Assembly (NCBI GenBank): GCA_036426205.1
Contig: CM071574.1
Location: forward strand, 15,023,511 to 15,087,510
Reading direction: 5' to 3'
Length of the DNA stretch: 64,000 nt
DNA from: Ascaphus truei
Lineage: Eukaryota > Chordata > Amphibia > Anura > Ascaphidae
In this document: positions 46,275 to 59,347 of the stretch, in pieces
Layout: each line of letters opens with the position of its first letter
Position numbering within the stretch: the first letter of the stretch is position 1
Program-made: the position numbers and the translations under genes
The notes under the pieces: generated by a model
The model's database searches: none
Told to the model about the DNA's origin: nothing
What the model saw: only the letters and a program-made list of their open reading frames with translations

Positions 46275-46577
46275 TTAGAAATGAAAGGTATACAGGGATA
46301 TACGTAATAATAAGTAATCATGGAAAGAATGTTGATCCAGGAAATTTATTTTTTTCATTTTGAGACATCATTGGATAAGGTTTCACTGGCTCCGCCCTCC
46401 CCCCCCCACCCCTCCTCCTCCTCTGGATCATATACTGTCAGTACAGATATAAGAGAAGTATGTGTCTAAATTTAACATAGGTAGAAATTGAATGACATAT
46501 GTCATCAACCTCATTTTCTATGTAACTATGTATCGTACTACAAAAAAGAACACGGTCAATAGTTAATTTAGATCTAA

Positions 46578-46871
46578 GGCCGGTCCATGGTGAGTGCGTG
46601 CGACTGTGCACATGGTTTCACGCGCGCCTCTAGCGGGAGCGATTTTTTTTGCCCTCTAGGTAGACGCAACGGGGGTTGGCAGGGTGCCGGAGGCGAGCCG
46701 GTTCGCCCTCCTTGGGCGAACCGCTCACGTGACCCGGCTGTCACGCAACAAAAAATAACGTATTTGTTTCCTCGCGCATCGCAAACGCCGGTGCTCTGCA
46801 TCGCATGTTCGCTCTATGGCCTGCCTCCATAGGGGCACGACATTTTGGTCACGCTCACCATGGACGCAGCC
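46578..46871. mobile_element. GC-rich MITE, second TWA family, complete
   Basis: 294 bp with ends GGCCGGTCCATGGTGAG and CTCACCATGGACGCAGCC, flanked by TAA (46,575-46,577 and 46,872-46,874). Shares GGTTCGCCCTCC and GAACCGCTCACGTGAC with the 39.4 and 45.6 kb elements. Confidence 0.8.
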
Positions 46872-46969
46872 TAACGGTGTTTAGGTTTACGATTATAGGT
46901 CCAATATTTCTTTCATTGCATCAATAATTTGTCTCTATCCCCTCTCCTAACAATAACTGCTTCCAGTCC

Positions 46970-47255
<286 letters not shown>

Positions 47256-47317
47256 CCCATGAGGGCGAACCAGCTCCGTGACCCTCCCCACCCCCCCCTG
47301 ATATTCATTCTCCCTCT

Positions 47318-47362
47318 CTCTCTCTCTCTCTTTTATTCTATATATATATATATATATATTAC
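47318..47362. repeat. (CT)n and (AT)n microsatellites
   Basis: Short pure CT and TA runs. Confidence 0.9.
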
Positions 47363-47689
47363 ACTTTTTTTAATCAAGTGTCTCGAACGGCACTCCTGTG
47401 AGCACATAACTTTGTATATGTGACCAGGATTAATACACACATATCTAGCTGACCCAATTTTCTTCCTTCCAAGGTTCCTCAAATTAGTAATATCTCTCCT
47501 CAATTTATTACAAATATAATTAACCTTTAAAACGCTGCAACCACCAAGGATAAAGAAAAGTATCATTTGTAGGGTTACCGCGGCGGAGCACCGGTGGCGA
47601 TTTGGTCGCTGCCAAATGGCCACGGCCAAAGGTCCCTTTCCGTGTGTCCGTGTATATCTGTGATCAAAAAGTAAAGCTAATGCACACCA

Positions 47690-47910
47690 AACATAATTCA
47701 ATAACAGCAATACTATATTGGGAAGAGGTTAGCGGGTGTATGCAGAGAGACAAGCACCTGTCATAAAATGATATAGTTGGGAAGATCTTTCAGGTACTCC
47801 AAGCAATATTTTCAATACCAAATGGTGTTTATTTTACATAAAGAAAAACCAACGTTTCGGCCACAATAGAAAGACCATGCTTATACAATTTTAGATTTAA
47901 TATACAAACA
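47690..47910 (-). mobile_element. Penelope-type terminal region
   Basis: The minus strand reads GCATGGTC, a loop, GTGGCC, then GAAACGTTGGTTTTTC (about 47,880-47,845): the stem II and GAAAC part of the hammerhead-like unit, with the CUGANGA segment lost (TATAAGC). AT-rich flanks are unassigned. Confidence 0.5.
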
Positions 47911-49174
47911 TAGTACAGTGCTTGGTTACAGAAAATAAGGTTGAAAGAAACATACAGTACAATATATGCAGACTTTCATAAATATAATGGGATTAAATAT
48001 TAACTAGCAGAACAATCTAACGTACGTTGCAAAATAACAATATCTGCTTACTCCAAGAGGTTGTGGAGATTGGAATATGAGAATTTGCGCACTCCTCTGT
48101 TGAATTTCAAATTCATAGCCTAACTGCATGGTTTTTATCCTAAAAATAATCTGCATTGAGAATAGCCTAAGCCCACATCTCCTGAACCTCACCTCATCAA
48201 TCTCAAGTGACCCCTTTTAATGGCTTGAGGAGAAAAAATAGCTTTCCTTTTTAATTAAAACATGCTTATAACTGTATCGAAACATGCTTATAACTTTATT
48301 GCTATAATACTTGGAAGAATACCATGATCACTGCTGAGTTTGTATAATTAATATACACATGTGGATATCCAACTTGGTGGGCTTAATGCTAAATTTGAGA
48401 GTAACTGATATATGACCGTTGCACCCTCACAATCATGGATTAAAGATATATATCAAAGAGATATATGTACATATGTTATTCTTGTGAATCGTTGTCAGAT
48501 CCGCGATATATTTATATTTAATACATTTACACAGCCGTGGAATATCTCCTTGGCCAAACCCTCTGGCTTTCCCAGACCCTATCGGGAAGGCCTTTTAAGG
48601 TACTTTAAAAAGGTTTTTGCTTATTTCCACTGTCAGAAAGACAGGTTTCAATCACCCCACTTTCCAAGCCAGGCTTTGGTCCCAGATAGCCTCACTTCTA
48701 GACGAACACAGAAAACCAGGCTTGGGTCAGGCCAGTTTATGCAAATATTTAATATTTTCATGTCATTATCACCTGTATAACTATTTTCTGAATATATTTC
48801 CTTATATAGAGTTTGGTAATCCTATTTTTGTATCAAGATGTTTTATATAATTGATATTGAAGCTGCACAAATTGATTAATTGCCTAGAGAGGGTAAATAT
48901 AATAAGGGAATTTGTCTGGCTACCTGAAGAAGCCCTGACTTGTGTAGGGAGGTGGCTTATGCTCTGTGGCGTTTCAATAATAAATTATTTTTGTCCCCAA
49001 AAAAACAAAGTTTTGGCAGTCGCTGCAGCCTTTCTCAAGTATATGGCTTGAGATGATACGACAGACGAAATGTCATATTTTTGGGGGAGCTCAAATACAG
49101 TTTTCTTGAAACAAATCTGAAGTGCCCTTGTACCTTTTTTACTTTTTGTACTGACATACATACTTTATTTTCTT
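47911..49174. other. Non-coding DNA, possible further Penelope-end fragment
   Basis: At about 48,923-48,950 the plus strand reads CTGAAGA then AGCCCTGACTTGTGTAGGG, the first half of a hammerhead-like unit, but GAAAC does not follow. No gene recognised. Confidence 0.35.
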
Positions 49175-49617
49175 TTAAGGCAGCAAAACATGTGAAATCT
49201 TATGGGGTTTTCTTTGTTTTTTGTTTTTAAATAAATTAGTTCTGTAGTATTAGGTAAAAGTGACTGTTTATTTTTTTTTTTTAATTATTCAAATCTTAAT
49301 GCATATTTTAAAATATTCTTTGATTTCTATAGCAGCAGCAGAAATATCTTCAAGCAGTTCAAGTTCTTTGCAACATTTTCCTGTTTGGGAAAATTCGTTG
49401 CAAATGTTCCCAGCCATTTGAGTTGTAAAGTGTAACCATAGATAATGTTACCTTAGTAATATCGGGATACATTGTAGCTGCTGAGTTGCACTGAAGCAGC
49501 CATTGTTAGGCACTCAATCATGATTTTTGCATATTTATAACAGAAGCACCAATTTTGGTAAGAATGTAGAATTATATTTTGTCAAAAAAAAGTTGGAAAG
49601 TAGTATTGCTGCTTTAA
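49175..49617. mobile_element. TTAA-type element, intact ends
   Basis: TTAA at 49,175-49,178 followed by GGCAGCAAAACATGTG; at the right, GTATTGCTGCT precedes TTAA at 49,614-49,617. About 443 bp with no coding capacity. Reference copy for the split element at 25.86-27.61 kb and the inverted part at 39.12-39.35 kb. Confidence 0.8.
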
Positions 49618-49689
49618 GCACTTGGTGTTCAAGATATTATCAAATGTATGTTGTATGGCACCATGCTGACTAAACGGAAGCAGTGAGAC

Positions 49690-50090
49690 AGTGCAAACGG
49701 AGGAGAGGCGCAGCGTAACGGAGATCTTTATAAGGCCGTGCTTATAGTCCTGACGTCGCATCAAAACAAATGTCTTGCACCCGTCACGCACGCATATAGT
49801 AGGAGCAGTGCGACAGCTTGGTCGTGATCGCTGGAAGTCAATTCAATTTGATTTTTTTTCAGCGACCGCTGCGTGACATCGGTGTCACTGGGACTTTAAG
49901 CGCGGCCTTAGGAAGAACTTGGCTCCAGGAGGCCTCAGAGACCACTTTTTTTCTCCGGTCCTGTGGTGATTTGGCCGTTGTACCTAGACGATTGGAAGCG
50001 GTTTTATTATTTTTTTTTATATGCAAGTGAAGAACAGGGGCTATTGAATGTTTACGTTCTTTATTTTAATCCTGCATTTGCTTGTTCTTG
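49690..50090 (+). repeat. Dispersed repeat (plus copy) carrying a MITE
   Basis: Matches the minus-strand sequence of 32,195-32,480 on both sides of the MITE at 49,734-49,907. Class unknown. Confidence 0.7.
49734..49907. mobile_element. Harbinger-like MITE
   Basis: 174 bp, ends GGCCGTGCTTATAGTC and GACTTTAAGCGCGGCC (the last partly diverged). Left flank TAA (49,731-49,733), right flank TTA (49,908-49,910), a one-base mismatch in the duplication. The 32-kb copy of the host repeat lacks it. Confidence 0.75.
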
Positions 50091-50824
50091 TTGTTTCCTA
50101 TATGTGTAGTAGTATGCCTCTCATTCAACAGCCCCTCCATCAATTTGGAGAAACATCCTAACATTGTGTCGTTGCACAGGTGTAATATCTACATTTTCTC
50201 TTGAAATGTTGTGCATATAGATATTTTTGATCTTTGTTGTCACATCTCTGGATCTGAAATGTTACCCTAAATCTCTCTCCTATGCAGTATCATAGTTAAG
50301 TGATGAATCTAAAATATCATGGCCTAGTAGAGTATAGAGAAGAGAAATCAACCCTTAAGGGTGTGATGGCATATTCTCACAAAAAAGGGGAAAAAATATT
50401 TTCTTTTTCTTCTTCGTAGGTGAGTAGAAGGGGAAATATATGTAGAAACTACATGTTTTAGTTGTGAATATTCCAAAAAGGCTTTTTTTTTTTTTAGGGA
50501 TGGCCTTATTTCACTGCAGTGTCTACAAAGACTCCATCCAATTGATCATTAGAAAATCAAACAGTCTGCTAATTCCTTATGTTCAAGCTAGTTGTGAGAT
50601 CCAGGTCTTGAGGGAAGTATTTGTTACCAAAGAGAGGGGTCATAGATGAGGGAAAGGAGGCCACAGTACCATTTGAAGGTGAAATTATCTTGTATAGCTA
50701 GAGACTGGGCTATAGAAGAGTGATTGTATATTGAGTTTGGTCAATAAGATTTTGACCAGCATAACAGTAGGGATGTACTACTAGAGTCTGGTGTCTCTCT
50801 ATATTTACTCATCGCTTGGTATTG
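50091..50824. other. Non-coding DNA
   Basis: No gene or repeat ends recognised. Confidence 0.4.
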
Positions 50825-50995
50825 TGAGGAAGATTCTTATCAAAACATGAGTTCAGCGGTGGTAAAAGCCATGTAAAAAGTAAAAATTAACACATTTTTG
50901 CACTGCAGATTGCACTATGTGAATTTTTTCTTTCTTACATGACTTTCACCACCGCTCCCCTCATTTTTTGCTGAGAATCGCTTGACAAGATCCTT
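50825..50995. repeat. Short inverted repeat element
   Basis: Arms of about 60 bp: AGCGGTGGTAAAAGCCATGT near 50,858 against ACATGACTTTCACCACCGCT near 50,938-50,957, with looser pairing outward. Confidence 0.7.
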
Positions 50996-51499
50996 GGAAC
51001 AGTCTTTTTTGTAAGGGTTGTGTGGAGGTTTTTCGCCTCTTTATTTATTCATTCGTTCACTTGTACTATTTTTGCTGATGTACAGTATGTCACCTGTGCG
51101 TCACATTGAATGTATTTTTCACTGGGAGGCTTTAAGAGACTGTCAGAGCGCCATTCAGTGTTTTGTTGTGTTGTATTGTGAAGAAGATGGCTGACCCAGT
51201 TGAGCTGCATAGTAATATGTATATATTGAAGAAAAAGCAAGTTCACTACATTCTCTGGACCTGTCAGTCAGTCTGTCAACTCCAGGTTATGTATCCGCGA
51301 AGATAATTTGTTCAAATTAGTTCTGGGTAAATTTGAGGTCAGATTTAGACATGACTAGGTTGAGTTTGAACTATATAGTGAAGTCTAGGAAGAGAATTTA
51401 TGTTCAGACGAATAATGTGTCCAATCTAGGATATTAAGCATTTTTTCCCCAGGTTTCTAAATCATGAAACATTGCTTCTAATAAACGTGGGTAGTTCAC

Positions 51500-52450
51500 C
51501 TAGTATAATGAGGTAAGGGAGCCTGGTAGGGCAAGTCAATTCCCAGATATTTAATTGTCTTGCTTTCATTGAAAGTTCATTTTTGTCAGTTTATTAGTCT
51601 TGTGGGGTAAGCATAAAGCTGATTTTGGTGTGTTTAATTTAAAATCTGAGAATCAGCGATAAGACTCGATTTTCCATAATTATTTTGGCAAAGAAATCAT
51701 TGTGCTAAAGTGACCGTGTCAGTAGAACATTATCTCCATACGGGAGATCTTTCTAATCCTCCTTTTAACTTTTATACCACTGGTGTTCGGGTTAATTCGG
51801 ATAGAGGCCGCAAGTAGTCAAGGCAAATAGAAGGGTAAGAAAGCACTGCTGCTGTGTACCATTTCTTAATGGAATATTTTCTAAATAGACTACAGGCATA
51901 CATATAATTGCTGTTGGAGAAGAATAGATGGCAAGAACAGTACTAATAAAATGAGTTCCCATTCCAACATTTTGGAGTACTTTGGTTATAAACGTCCAGT
52001 GCACTTTTATCATATGCTTTCTCTATGTTTAGGGATAAAAGCATTGCTGCCGAGTGAGAGTCTTTATGAATAAGATCTGTTGCACGCCTAACATTGTCAG
52101 CTTGCCTTTTGGGGTTTAAAAGTAATTTGACAGAATAAAAATTCGGCGAGTGGTCAGATTTTTAGCTACTAGATTTGAAATTCAGTTTTTAATAACATCG
52201 TGCATTCCTGAAATGCTCGAAAAGAAAGATCCCATCAATGTGGTCTATTCTAGTAGCTTCGAAATGTAACTTAACGCATCTAAAGTACACATTACAAGTC
52301 AATTTGCATGTTTTGCTATTCTGTAAGCCCGTTTCGCATGTCCATACCATGTGAAATAAAGCTTTCTTAAAAGCCTTTTTATTCCAGCTATGCAAATCCG
52401 TGCAGAATGATCAAAACCACAGTTTTTGCAAACTCCCTGTATTCTAGTAG
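51500..52450 (-). mobile_element. L1-type LINE ORF2 fragment
   Basis: Minus strand, high to low coordinates: RIDHI-type end of an endonuclease domain and SDHSP (about 52.2-52.1 kb), then SAAMLLSLNIEKAYDKSALD (RT motif with EKAYD), then TVLAIYSSPTAIICMPV and LENIPLRNGTQQQCFLTLLF (about 51.93-51.80 kb), then GDNVLLTRSL, a decayed YADD region, and SFMLTPQD near 51.6 kb. Internal deletions and frameshifts. Confidence 0.75.
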
Positions 52451-52639
52451 CGCCTGAAATAGGGCTTTTGCGTGGTGGAGGTGGACGACTTCTTAACTTA
52501 CTATCATCTCCAGTTGTATATATGTCCCTTCAAACCTCCCTATAAGTAAATTAGGGAAGTGCCTGTGCTGAAAAAGGAACATACCGAGGGTACCCCGGGA
52601 GATATGCTAATGTCTATACAAAGTAGATTTAAACATCCT

Positions 52640-52965
52640 TAAAACAAATCAGTCCGCGCGGGGGGGGGAAGACACCGACACCCGCCTCTGCCCCACCACC
52701 CCCCACCCTCTCTCAGCAGCGCCTCACCTCCTCCCCACCCGCTGCCGACACAGATGCGAGGGGGAAGGACAACACCACTGCAGCCGCCTCTGCCCCCCCC
52801 CCTCTCTCAGCAGCGCCTCACCTGTCCACTCGCCGCCGACACTAGTGCGCCACCGCCAGGCAGGAAAGAAGGGGAGGGGGGGAGAGGGAGTAAGGAGAGA
52901 GGGGGGGGGGAGTTAGGAGAGAGGGAGGAGGGGGACGGGGAGGGAGTCAGGAGAGAGGGAGGGTG
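52640..52965. repeat. GC-rich low-complexity region with about 100-bp tandem duplication
   Basis: Two units, each with a purine run, CGCCTCTGCCCC, CTCTCTCAGCAGCGCCTCAC and a CCGACAC segment, followed by a G/A-rich tract (GGGAGAGGGAGTAAGGAG). Confidence 0.85.
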
Positions 52966-55159
52966 GGCAGAGGGATGTGGTGTGTGTATATATATATTTA
53001 TATTTATTTAATTATAGTAACAGAAGCCATGAGCTTGCAGTCTGTTCCTGCTGATAGAAAAATCACAGATCAATTTTTCTCCGGTGAAACCATTTAGACT
53101 GGATTTGCAGAAAAAATGCACTTGATATTTGGAGTTGATGCTTATGCCCACTTCAATATACATCCAATTTGCATTCATCAAAGCAATGCTTTTTCTGAAA
53201 GGAGAAATATTATGTAAATATGTTCATTGTATCATAAGGAGTGTGTGAAGAATGACACAAGTAGACAACCAAAATATGTTTATTTTCTTGACGAAATTAT
53301 TTTGAATTTCGACTAAATCCGAGATGAACCCAGATTAAGCTAGGATTTGTTTTCAGAAACCTAGATGCGTTTTGCTTAATTCTAATTTGGCCATGTTCTT
53401 TGCCTTAACGCTTACATATCTTTAGAAGGTAATGTATTATAGTTGGAAGCAAAAACAACCATTGACTTCAATGCGGGCCATGTGTTTGGCTGCTTCAGAC
53501 TATATTAAATTACTACACCGCCCCACCCCTCTTTGTGGCACACTGCTCCATGATTCATAAGTAAATATTAAAAATAAAAAATAATAAAAACATAAAAAAT
53601 AAATATTTTTTTTCCCCTGACAGTCTTCACTGTAATGACACCAGCTACAATGAAAGTATCTGCACAGAAAACATACTTCTTGGTTAACATCTGCTGCATC
53701 AAAACAGTAAAAACGCAATTGTTTCATTGGATTATTTTTCCTTTACATACTTTGATAAAGGAGAAACACTATCAGAATGGTAGTTTACCGAAGGCTGAGA
53801 GCACAGACAATTCTCAATAGGCCCAACGCACGTGTGCGTGCGTAAGAAAATTTACTGGAGAAACATGGAGATGCTTGCAACCGCAGTACCTAGAAGATAA
53901 ATCAGGGAGGCCTGCATCCAGCAGTCGATAAGAGAATATAGATATATAAATATCTATATTTACAGACAAGTGTGTAATTGTTCTTATGTGTATTACATAC
54001 TAAGTTAAACATAGGTGGGAGTAGACAACTTCCAAATGAAAGCGGATTAAAATATTGATCACAACATTACTATCAGACGAAACCAAGGTTTTCGAAACCC
54101 CTTTCTGTGGTGAAAACCAGCGGTTACTGCAGCGTTTCATATTTTTCTTGTGTTCATTATAATACTTACACTATCTCCATTCACAATCAAAGGGAGTCCA
54201 CAGAATTTAACTTAAATAATGCATTATACACAAACCGACATCAAACATGAGAATCATTTCACTTCAGCTCCATTATGAATGCCATTTAGGACAAGTGCTT
54301 TGAAGCAGGAATCTAAATTAAAGAAGATTTAGCAAAGACCTCATTTTTTAGCTAATGGAAAAGGGTAAAATAATAATTCATTCATTTTTTTGCAGGAAAT
54401 AAAGAGTCTTATGTATTGTTAGGTTGTTTAAACATTTTTGCCTGATAAGGTGGCCCTTAAAATAGAATTTTGTTAATATTACTTATAACGTCTGACAAAG
54501 GAAAATATGTTGGCTTTAAGACAAAGATTTGTGTTACTTGTTTGGTAACACAATGAGGTAAACATCCTCCTGTGGTGCATCAGATTTACAGTCAATATCA
54601 CTTGGTGTATAAAAACATAAAAAAAACATTGAAAAAACTGAGGCACAAAAACCACTGTCTCATATGTACGAACATCTGTTACACCCCAAGCACTGTTTTT
54701 GGAGTATATTGTGATATGTAGAAATTGTATTGTTATTGAGCATATGCAAGAAAGTTATATTGAAATACTCACTTAACGCAGCAATGGCACCTACAATATA
54801 AGCAGTCTCTTTTTTTACTCTGACAACAAATAGGGACCTGGGGAGTTGTATTTTTATCTGTATGAACAGAACAAAAATGGTCTTGGGCCCTCTTTTTTAA
54901 GTAGCTAAGTAAATGTTAAGGTTTTGTTGGAGATTAAAGCAGACTACCAGTGAGATTGTGCAGTAAATTGGGGCACTAAATCTGTCACAATTGCAATGCC
55001 CATCACTTTCAGTATGCTGTGGCACTGCTTGGGTCCAAAATATCCATCTATAATTGGCAGGGCTTGAACGGACCAAAAGACCCCCCAGCTATATATTAAT
55101 TTGTATGTACAAACTTAGCACACTGTGCAAAAAACACATTTGCGCAAGTTATTAATGTT
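52966..55159. other. Non-coding DNA downstream of EPC2 (minus strand)
   Basis: No gene recognised. A short inverted AT-rich repeat sits at about 53,935-53,965 (AATATAGATATATAAATATC). Confidence 0.45.
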
Positions 55160-56354
55160 TTGATATGTATTTTATTTCCCTGCAGTTTTCACTTACTTAT
55201 CAAGAACAAGTAACAGGGAAAGTTGTCTGAACTAGTGCATAAACAAACATTCTGATAAACAGCACTACACATATCTAATTTACAAGAACAGTATAAAAAC
55301 AAATACAAAAAAAAAAAAAAAAGTTTTTTTTCACTAACAACGAAGGTGTCCAACATTTACAGTCAGACTTTTTCAAACCCGTTACTTGCCTTGTAGCTAC
55401 AGGAAAACTATCCCGAATTGGTAAGACAATCTTGCCTCGGCCCCCACTCCCTCCCTCCACCAGGGATGGCTCGATATTTAGAAATCCAATCATTATTGCA
55501 ACGGTATGTCATTCAATACAGAACTGGTATATTAATCTTTACTTTGGGTGTTAAAGTTTTGAAGCTGGGTAAAATAAGTAATTTTCAGATAAAATGTAAT
55601 TGGCTGAAAAATTATCATGTCTGCACAGCATGTGTGACAGGTGCATCATTTTTCCATAGACTGTGTGATTAACTCTTATAAACTGGTATTATAAATAGAA
55701 ATATACATTCAAAATATATGGAAAGGCGAGTTACTACATAAAATTTTGTATGTATCGATCCATCCCTTACCCCTGCACAGTAATAGAAAATACTATTTTG
55801 CCTTGAACTTCATATTTGACAGTGAAATGCCACTAAAAGTATTTACCAAAAAAGTCCATATAGTCAAAATGTGAAACAAAATGAACCAAGTGAAAACTTT
55901 ACATTTCCTTTAGAAAAAAATTACAAGAATTTAATGTCCTAGCTATGAATCTTTAACTTTTCTTTTTAGACACAAAGTTGGATTTATTTGTACAAGATAC
56001 AAAATGTAAACATGGCAAAATAAATAGTTAAAACAAGTGATGCAGGATCCCATTTCATGCTCATGATCCCATTAAAGATTTTTTAATATCCATTCAGTTG
56101 CAAATTCAAGTGCAAAAGCATGATGATGAATATCTACTATTCAAGTAACAGAAATAATATTGATGATACAAATAAACTATTTTACAAGGTAGTGATTCTT
56201 TCCAATTTTACAAAATGTACATGGTATATCGCTTTAATATACGATATACTGATAGTCCGTTTAGGTCCATATTAGCGCACTGAGATCCGCAGAGCGTTGC
56301 AATTGCATTTCGTTGGAAAATAAATGCCTAAAATGTCAGGCCACGGTTTTAAAG
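55160..56354 (-). other. EPC2: EPC2 3' untranslated region (extent inferred)
   Basis: Sequence after the stop codon at 56,355-56,357. Candidate polyadenylation signals (AATAAA on the minus strand) lie at about 55,983-55,988 and about 55,167-55,172, giving 3' UTRs of roughly 0.4 or 1.2 kb. Which is used cannot be told without transcripts. Confidence 0.5.
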
Positions 56355-56427
56355 TTATGTCACTTCCATAGCCACTGTTGTCTCTGCAATTCCATTTAAA
56401 CCCAACCTTTCTGGTTCATGGTTCTCT
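56355..56427 (-). CDS. EPC2: EPC2 last coding exon
   Basis: Acceptor TTTTCTAG|A at 56,428; the exon completes an arginine codon (AG|A) and then encodes ENHEPERLGLNGIAETTVAM followed by EVT and TAA (56,357-56,355). This is the conserved carboxyl end of Enhancer of Polycomb proteins and agrees with EPC2. The phase matches the preceding exon exactly. No disruption is visible. Confidence 0.96.
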
Positions 56428-57326
56428 CTAGAAAAACAAAGAAAAAGGCAATACATTAGTACAGTGCTCAACATAATTACTTTACTGAGGTGCACAACAA
56501 TCTGCATCCACTTTTACTAATATAAAACAGTACCTTTCCAATTTAATACTGCAACGTTAAAGTCAGGCGCAGAATAACTGAAACTAGACACAACAGCTGT
56601 AGCAATTACTGCAACCGTGGCATGCTCCCGCAAGTGAAATAGCGCAATAGCGCCACTCCGTGCGCAGCTGATTCAAACCTTTGCTCACATCTCCCACTGT
56701 TGCATTGTGTATATCCCGCTGCAGTACACCATTGGTTGCAATAACGTTTACTACATCTGTATATAACACGAGTGCATTATAAAATAAAGCCTGTTTAAAA
56801 AGTTGTAAAGTGCAATAGAAATATAGTGTCATGCAAAGCAGATTTATAATGATGCATTTGGGATCAGTCAATGTTTCTTCATGAAACTATCCCCCTCCTG
56901 GAGTGTTTATCAGCATGGCCGAGTAACTAAAAGAAACTAGTGAAACCTAAATTAGATGTGAATTAACTCTGGTGACCACAAATCTGCTACGGAGTGTAAT
57001 AATACTAATGTATTTTCCCCACATTTAGCTGTAGCGGGAAGAAGAAATGCATTTGAATCCTCTTCTAATGCAGTGCTGCTTCTTAGCTTCCAATTTGTTA
57101 TTATGAATGTATTGTAATTTTCTCCTCTCACTTTAACCTTTAGATCAGCCTTTATGAAGTACCTGGAAAGGCAAGGTCCTTCCTTCCAACAGAGGAATTG
57201 GCTCGATGAAAACCAATATGAAGCCCACTCCACTTCCGTTTACATCAAAAAGTTGCAGTCATGTGATTGCTGCTGACCACAAACACTGCAGGTTTAGTGG
57301 CCCTCTTCTGCTGGACATATATATAT

Positions 57327-57735
57327 TTAAAGCTGCAATCCCGGTGGCTTCTTTATCTATTTGTTTTTAACTAGGGTGTCCCCCTCGAAATGAGCAGTTA
57401 TTTTTTAGCTCTGGAGATCCCCCGCCTCGAGATACTTACCGGTTAAGTTACCAGTTTTAAATCTAACTCCAGGGGAGACAAAATGGCTGCCAAATCTCAC
57501 AAGTCTAGCAGGCCAATAGGAAGCTAAAACACCATCCACTGCTGTTTCCTCTTGGATGCCATTTAAATCTCCTGGAGAAACCAGGAAGTAACACTTGCAA
57601 ATTCACAGGTAAGTATCTCGAGAAATAGGGGTGCCAGGAGCCTAAAATAATGTCGAGTCCAGCTCCAAGGGAACCCGCGGGTCCTAATCCTGCAAGCCCA
57701 CCCCAAAAAAAATATCAACAGGACTGCTGCTTTAA
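57327..57735. mobile_element. TTAA-type element in EPC2 intron
   Basis: TTAA at 57,327-57,330 followed by AGCTGCAATCC; the right end GGACTGCTGCT precedes TTAA at 57,732-57,735. The body shares CAATAGGAAGC-type segments with the 34-kb and 59-kb elements. Confidence 0.8.
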
Positions 57736-58552
57736 AGAACAAAAGGAAGAGATTCCCGAAATGATCTCAGTCCTCCAACAACACTTCGACCCACATGTAA
57801 ATACAAAACAAGCAAACTGAAGTCAGACAGTGTACTGTCAAAGTGTTTACAAAGTTGTAAACACTTTCCATGTGGAGACTAAAGATGTGTTTTTAGAACA
57901 CTATTGCGACTGCAGTAGATTACTAAACCTTTGGCTTTTGACCATTGCATTTTCTAAACACAAACAGGCAGTAGCCAAGCACACCATAAATAGACAGATT
58001 CAATAGCATGCAAAAAAGGTCATTTTAATGGACTTTAAGTCTTCCAAACATCTGGGGTGTTTGGATGGCTTCTTTAAGTCATTCAAATGACCTTTTGCAT
58101 TTTATTGAATGTTCTAGTTTTGGTGTGCTTTGCTACTGCCTGTTTATGATGACTGTTTGGTATCCAGATCCTTTTAGCCTTCGCACCCTACTTTATTACC
58201 TGTTATCCCCCTAGATCCTAGTTACAGGCATCCCAAATTGCTGGCTCTGAGATTTCTTTTTGTGAACATTTTCTAAACAGCCACCAAAATGATTTATAAT
58301 GTATCCAATGAAATGTGTGTATGAAATATTTGCTAGAACTTGAAGATAATAATACAACTGTGACAAAAAGCTCTGTATAGTGAGGTGTTGGCTACATACA
58401 GAAATATAATGCAGAAAATCATGGTCAAGTTGTGTTGCAAATACGTCTTGATTTATAGTTTACATTTTTAACCACTGGACACCATAAACAGAAGGCAAAC
58501 AATAGGTAAAAATAATTTACAGAAGATTTCAAATATTTCACATATAACTATA

Positions 58553-59347
58553 TTGAAGCAGCAATCCCCCCATTTTAACCTAATTTGTGTTTTTCTTTGT
58601 TTTTAAAGCACGATAGGTTTCTAGAGTTGAACCGAGTTATTTTCAGCTCTATAAATCTCTCCCTGCCAATTCTTGACACCAGAGGCATAACTAGCTGTTT
58701 TTGTACTCGGAGCAAGTATCTCCAATTGCGCACATCTCTCCCCACAGCACAACAACACTGCATGCTTACATATACTGACACACAGTACACAAAATAACTC
58801 CTCCCCACGCCCCCTGACAACATGGAGAGCAGGGGTAGACAAAGTTCTGCAGGACTCCCTCCTGCCCCCAGACTCTGCTCTCTCTCTCCTTGACTAGCAC
58901 TAGTGAAGCAAGATGGGGGTTGTAACTGGCTGCAGCACTGACAAGTTAATCAACGCAGCACCGCAACACAGGCGCCAGGTGGGATTTCTGCGACCCATCA
59001 GGTTGCGCCCGGATCAGCTGCTCCGCTAGCCCTTCCTAGTTCCGTCAATTCCCAAGACCCTTAATAGTAACACTATGGGCATTACTTTCTGGTTTCTGCT
59101 GAAATGTTAATGGCCGTCTAATAGGAAGCAGCAACGGAGCATGTTGTGGTTTCCTATTGGCTTGCCGAGCCCACGAGATCTGAGCTGCCAATTTGTTTCT
59201 CTTGGAAGGTTTCGACAACGGTAACTTTACTGGAAAACAACGTGGTTCAACTGGGGCAGATCAGCAGGTTCCCATACCGTAAAATAAATAAATAAGTGCT
59301 TCATTGGGATAATCATTACTCAAAGTACGATTGAAACTGCTGCTTTC
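58553..59347. mobile_element. TTAA-family element with diverged ends, in EPC2 intron
   Basis: Left end GAAGCAGCAATCCCC, right end GAAACTGCTGCTTTC; the flanking TTAA has decayed on both sides. It shares the AGGAAGC and TTTCCTATTGGC body segments with related copies. The middle (58,640-59,040) may contain another insertion. Confidence 0.6.

Larger units (their letters stand above)
43590..46530 (+). mobile_element. CR1-type LINE, RT to 3' end, with nested MITEs
   Basis: Plus-strand pieces follow CR1 ORF2: a pre-RT segment ending KVNKAPGP (about 43,980), then after an inserted MITE a frame with HNSENYRPVSLTLIVWKLLE and NHHGFVKDRLC (44,560-44,720), DVVFLKFAKAFDMVPHVV (44,800-44,840), VNWLKDRLQSVVING, QGSVLGP-like DNA near 45,000, and a C-terminal tail (RALYSKGSVK-like). 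The 3' end at about 46,500-46,530 reads TCAACCTCATTTTCTATGTA with a short ACTATGTA repeat, a common frog CR1 end. Many frame breaks. Confidence 0.85.

Noticed and set aside
49040..49075. GAGATGATACG...GACGAAATG as a hammerhead core
   Set aside because: The CUGANGA box is not present and no three-stem fold is apparent.
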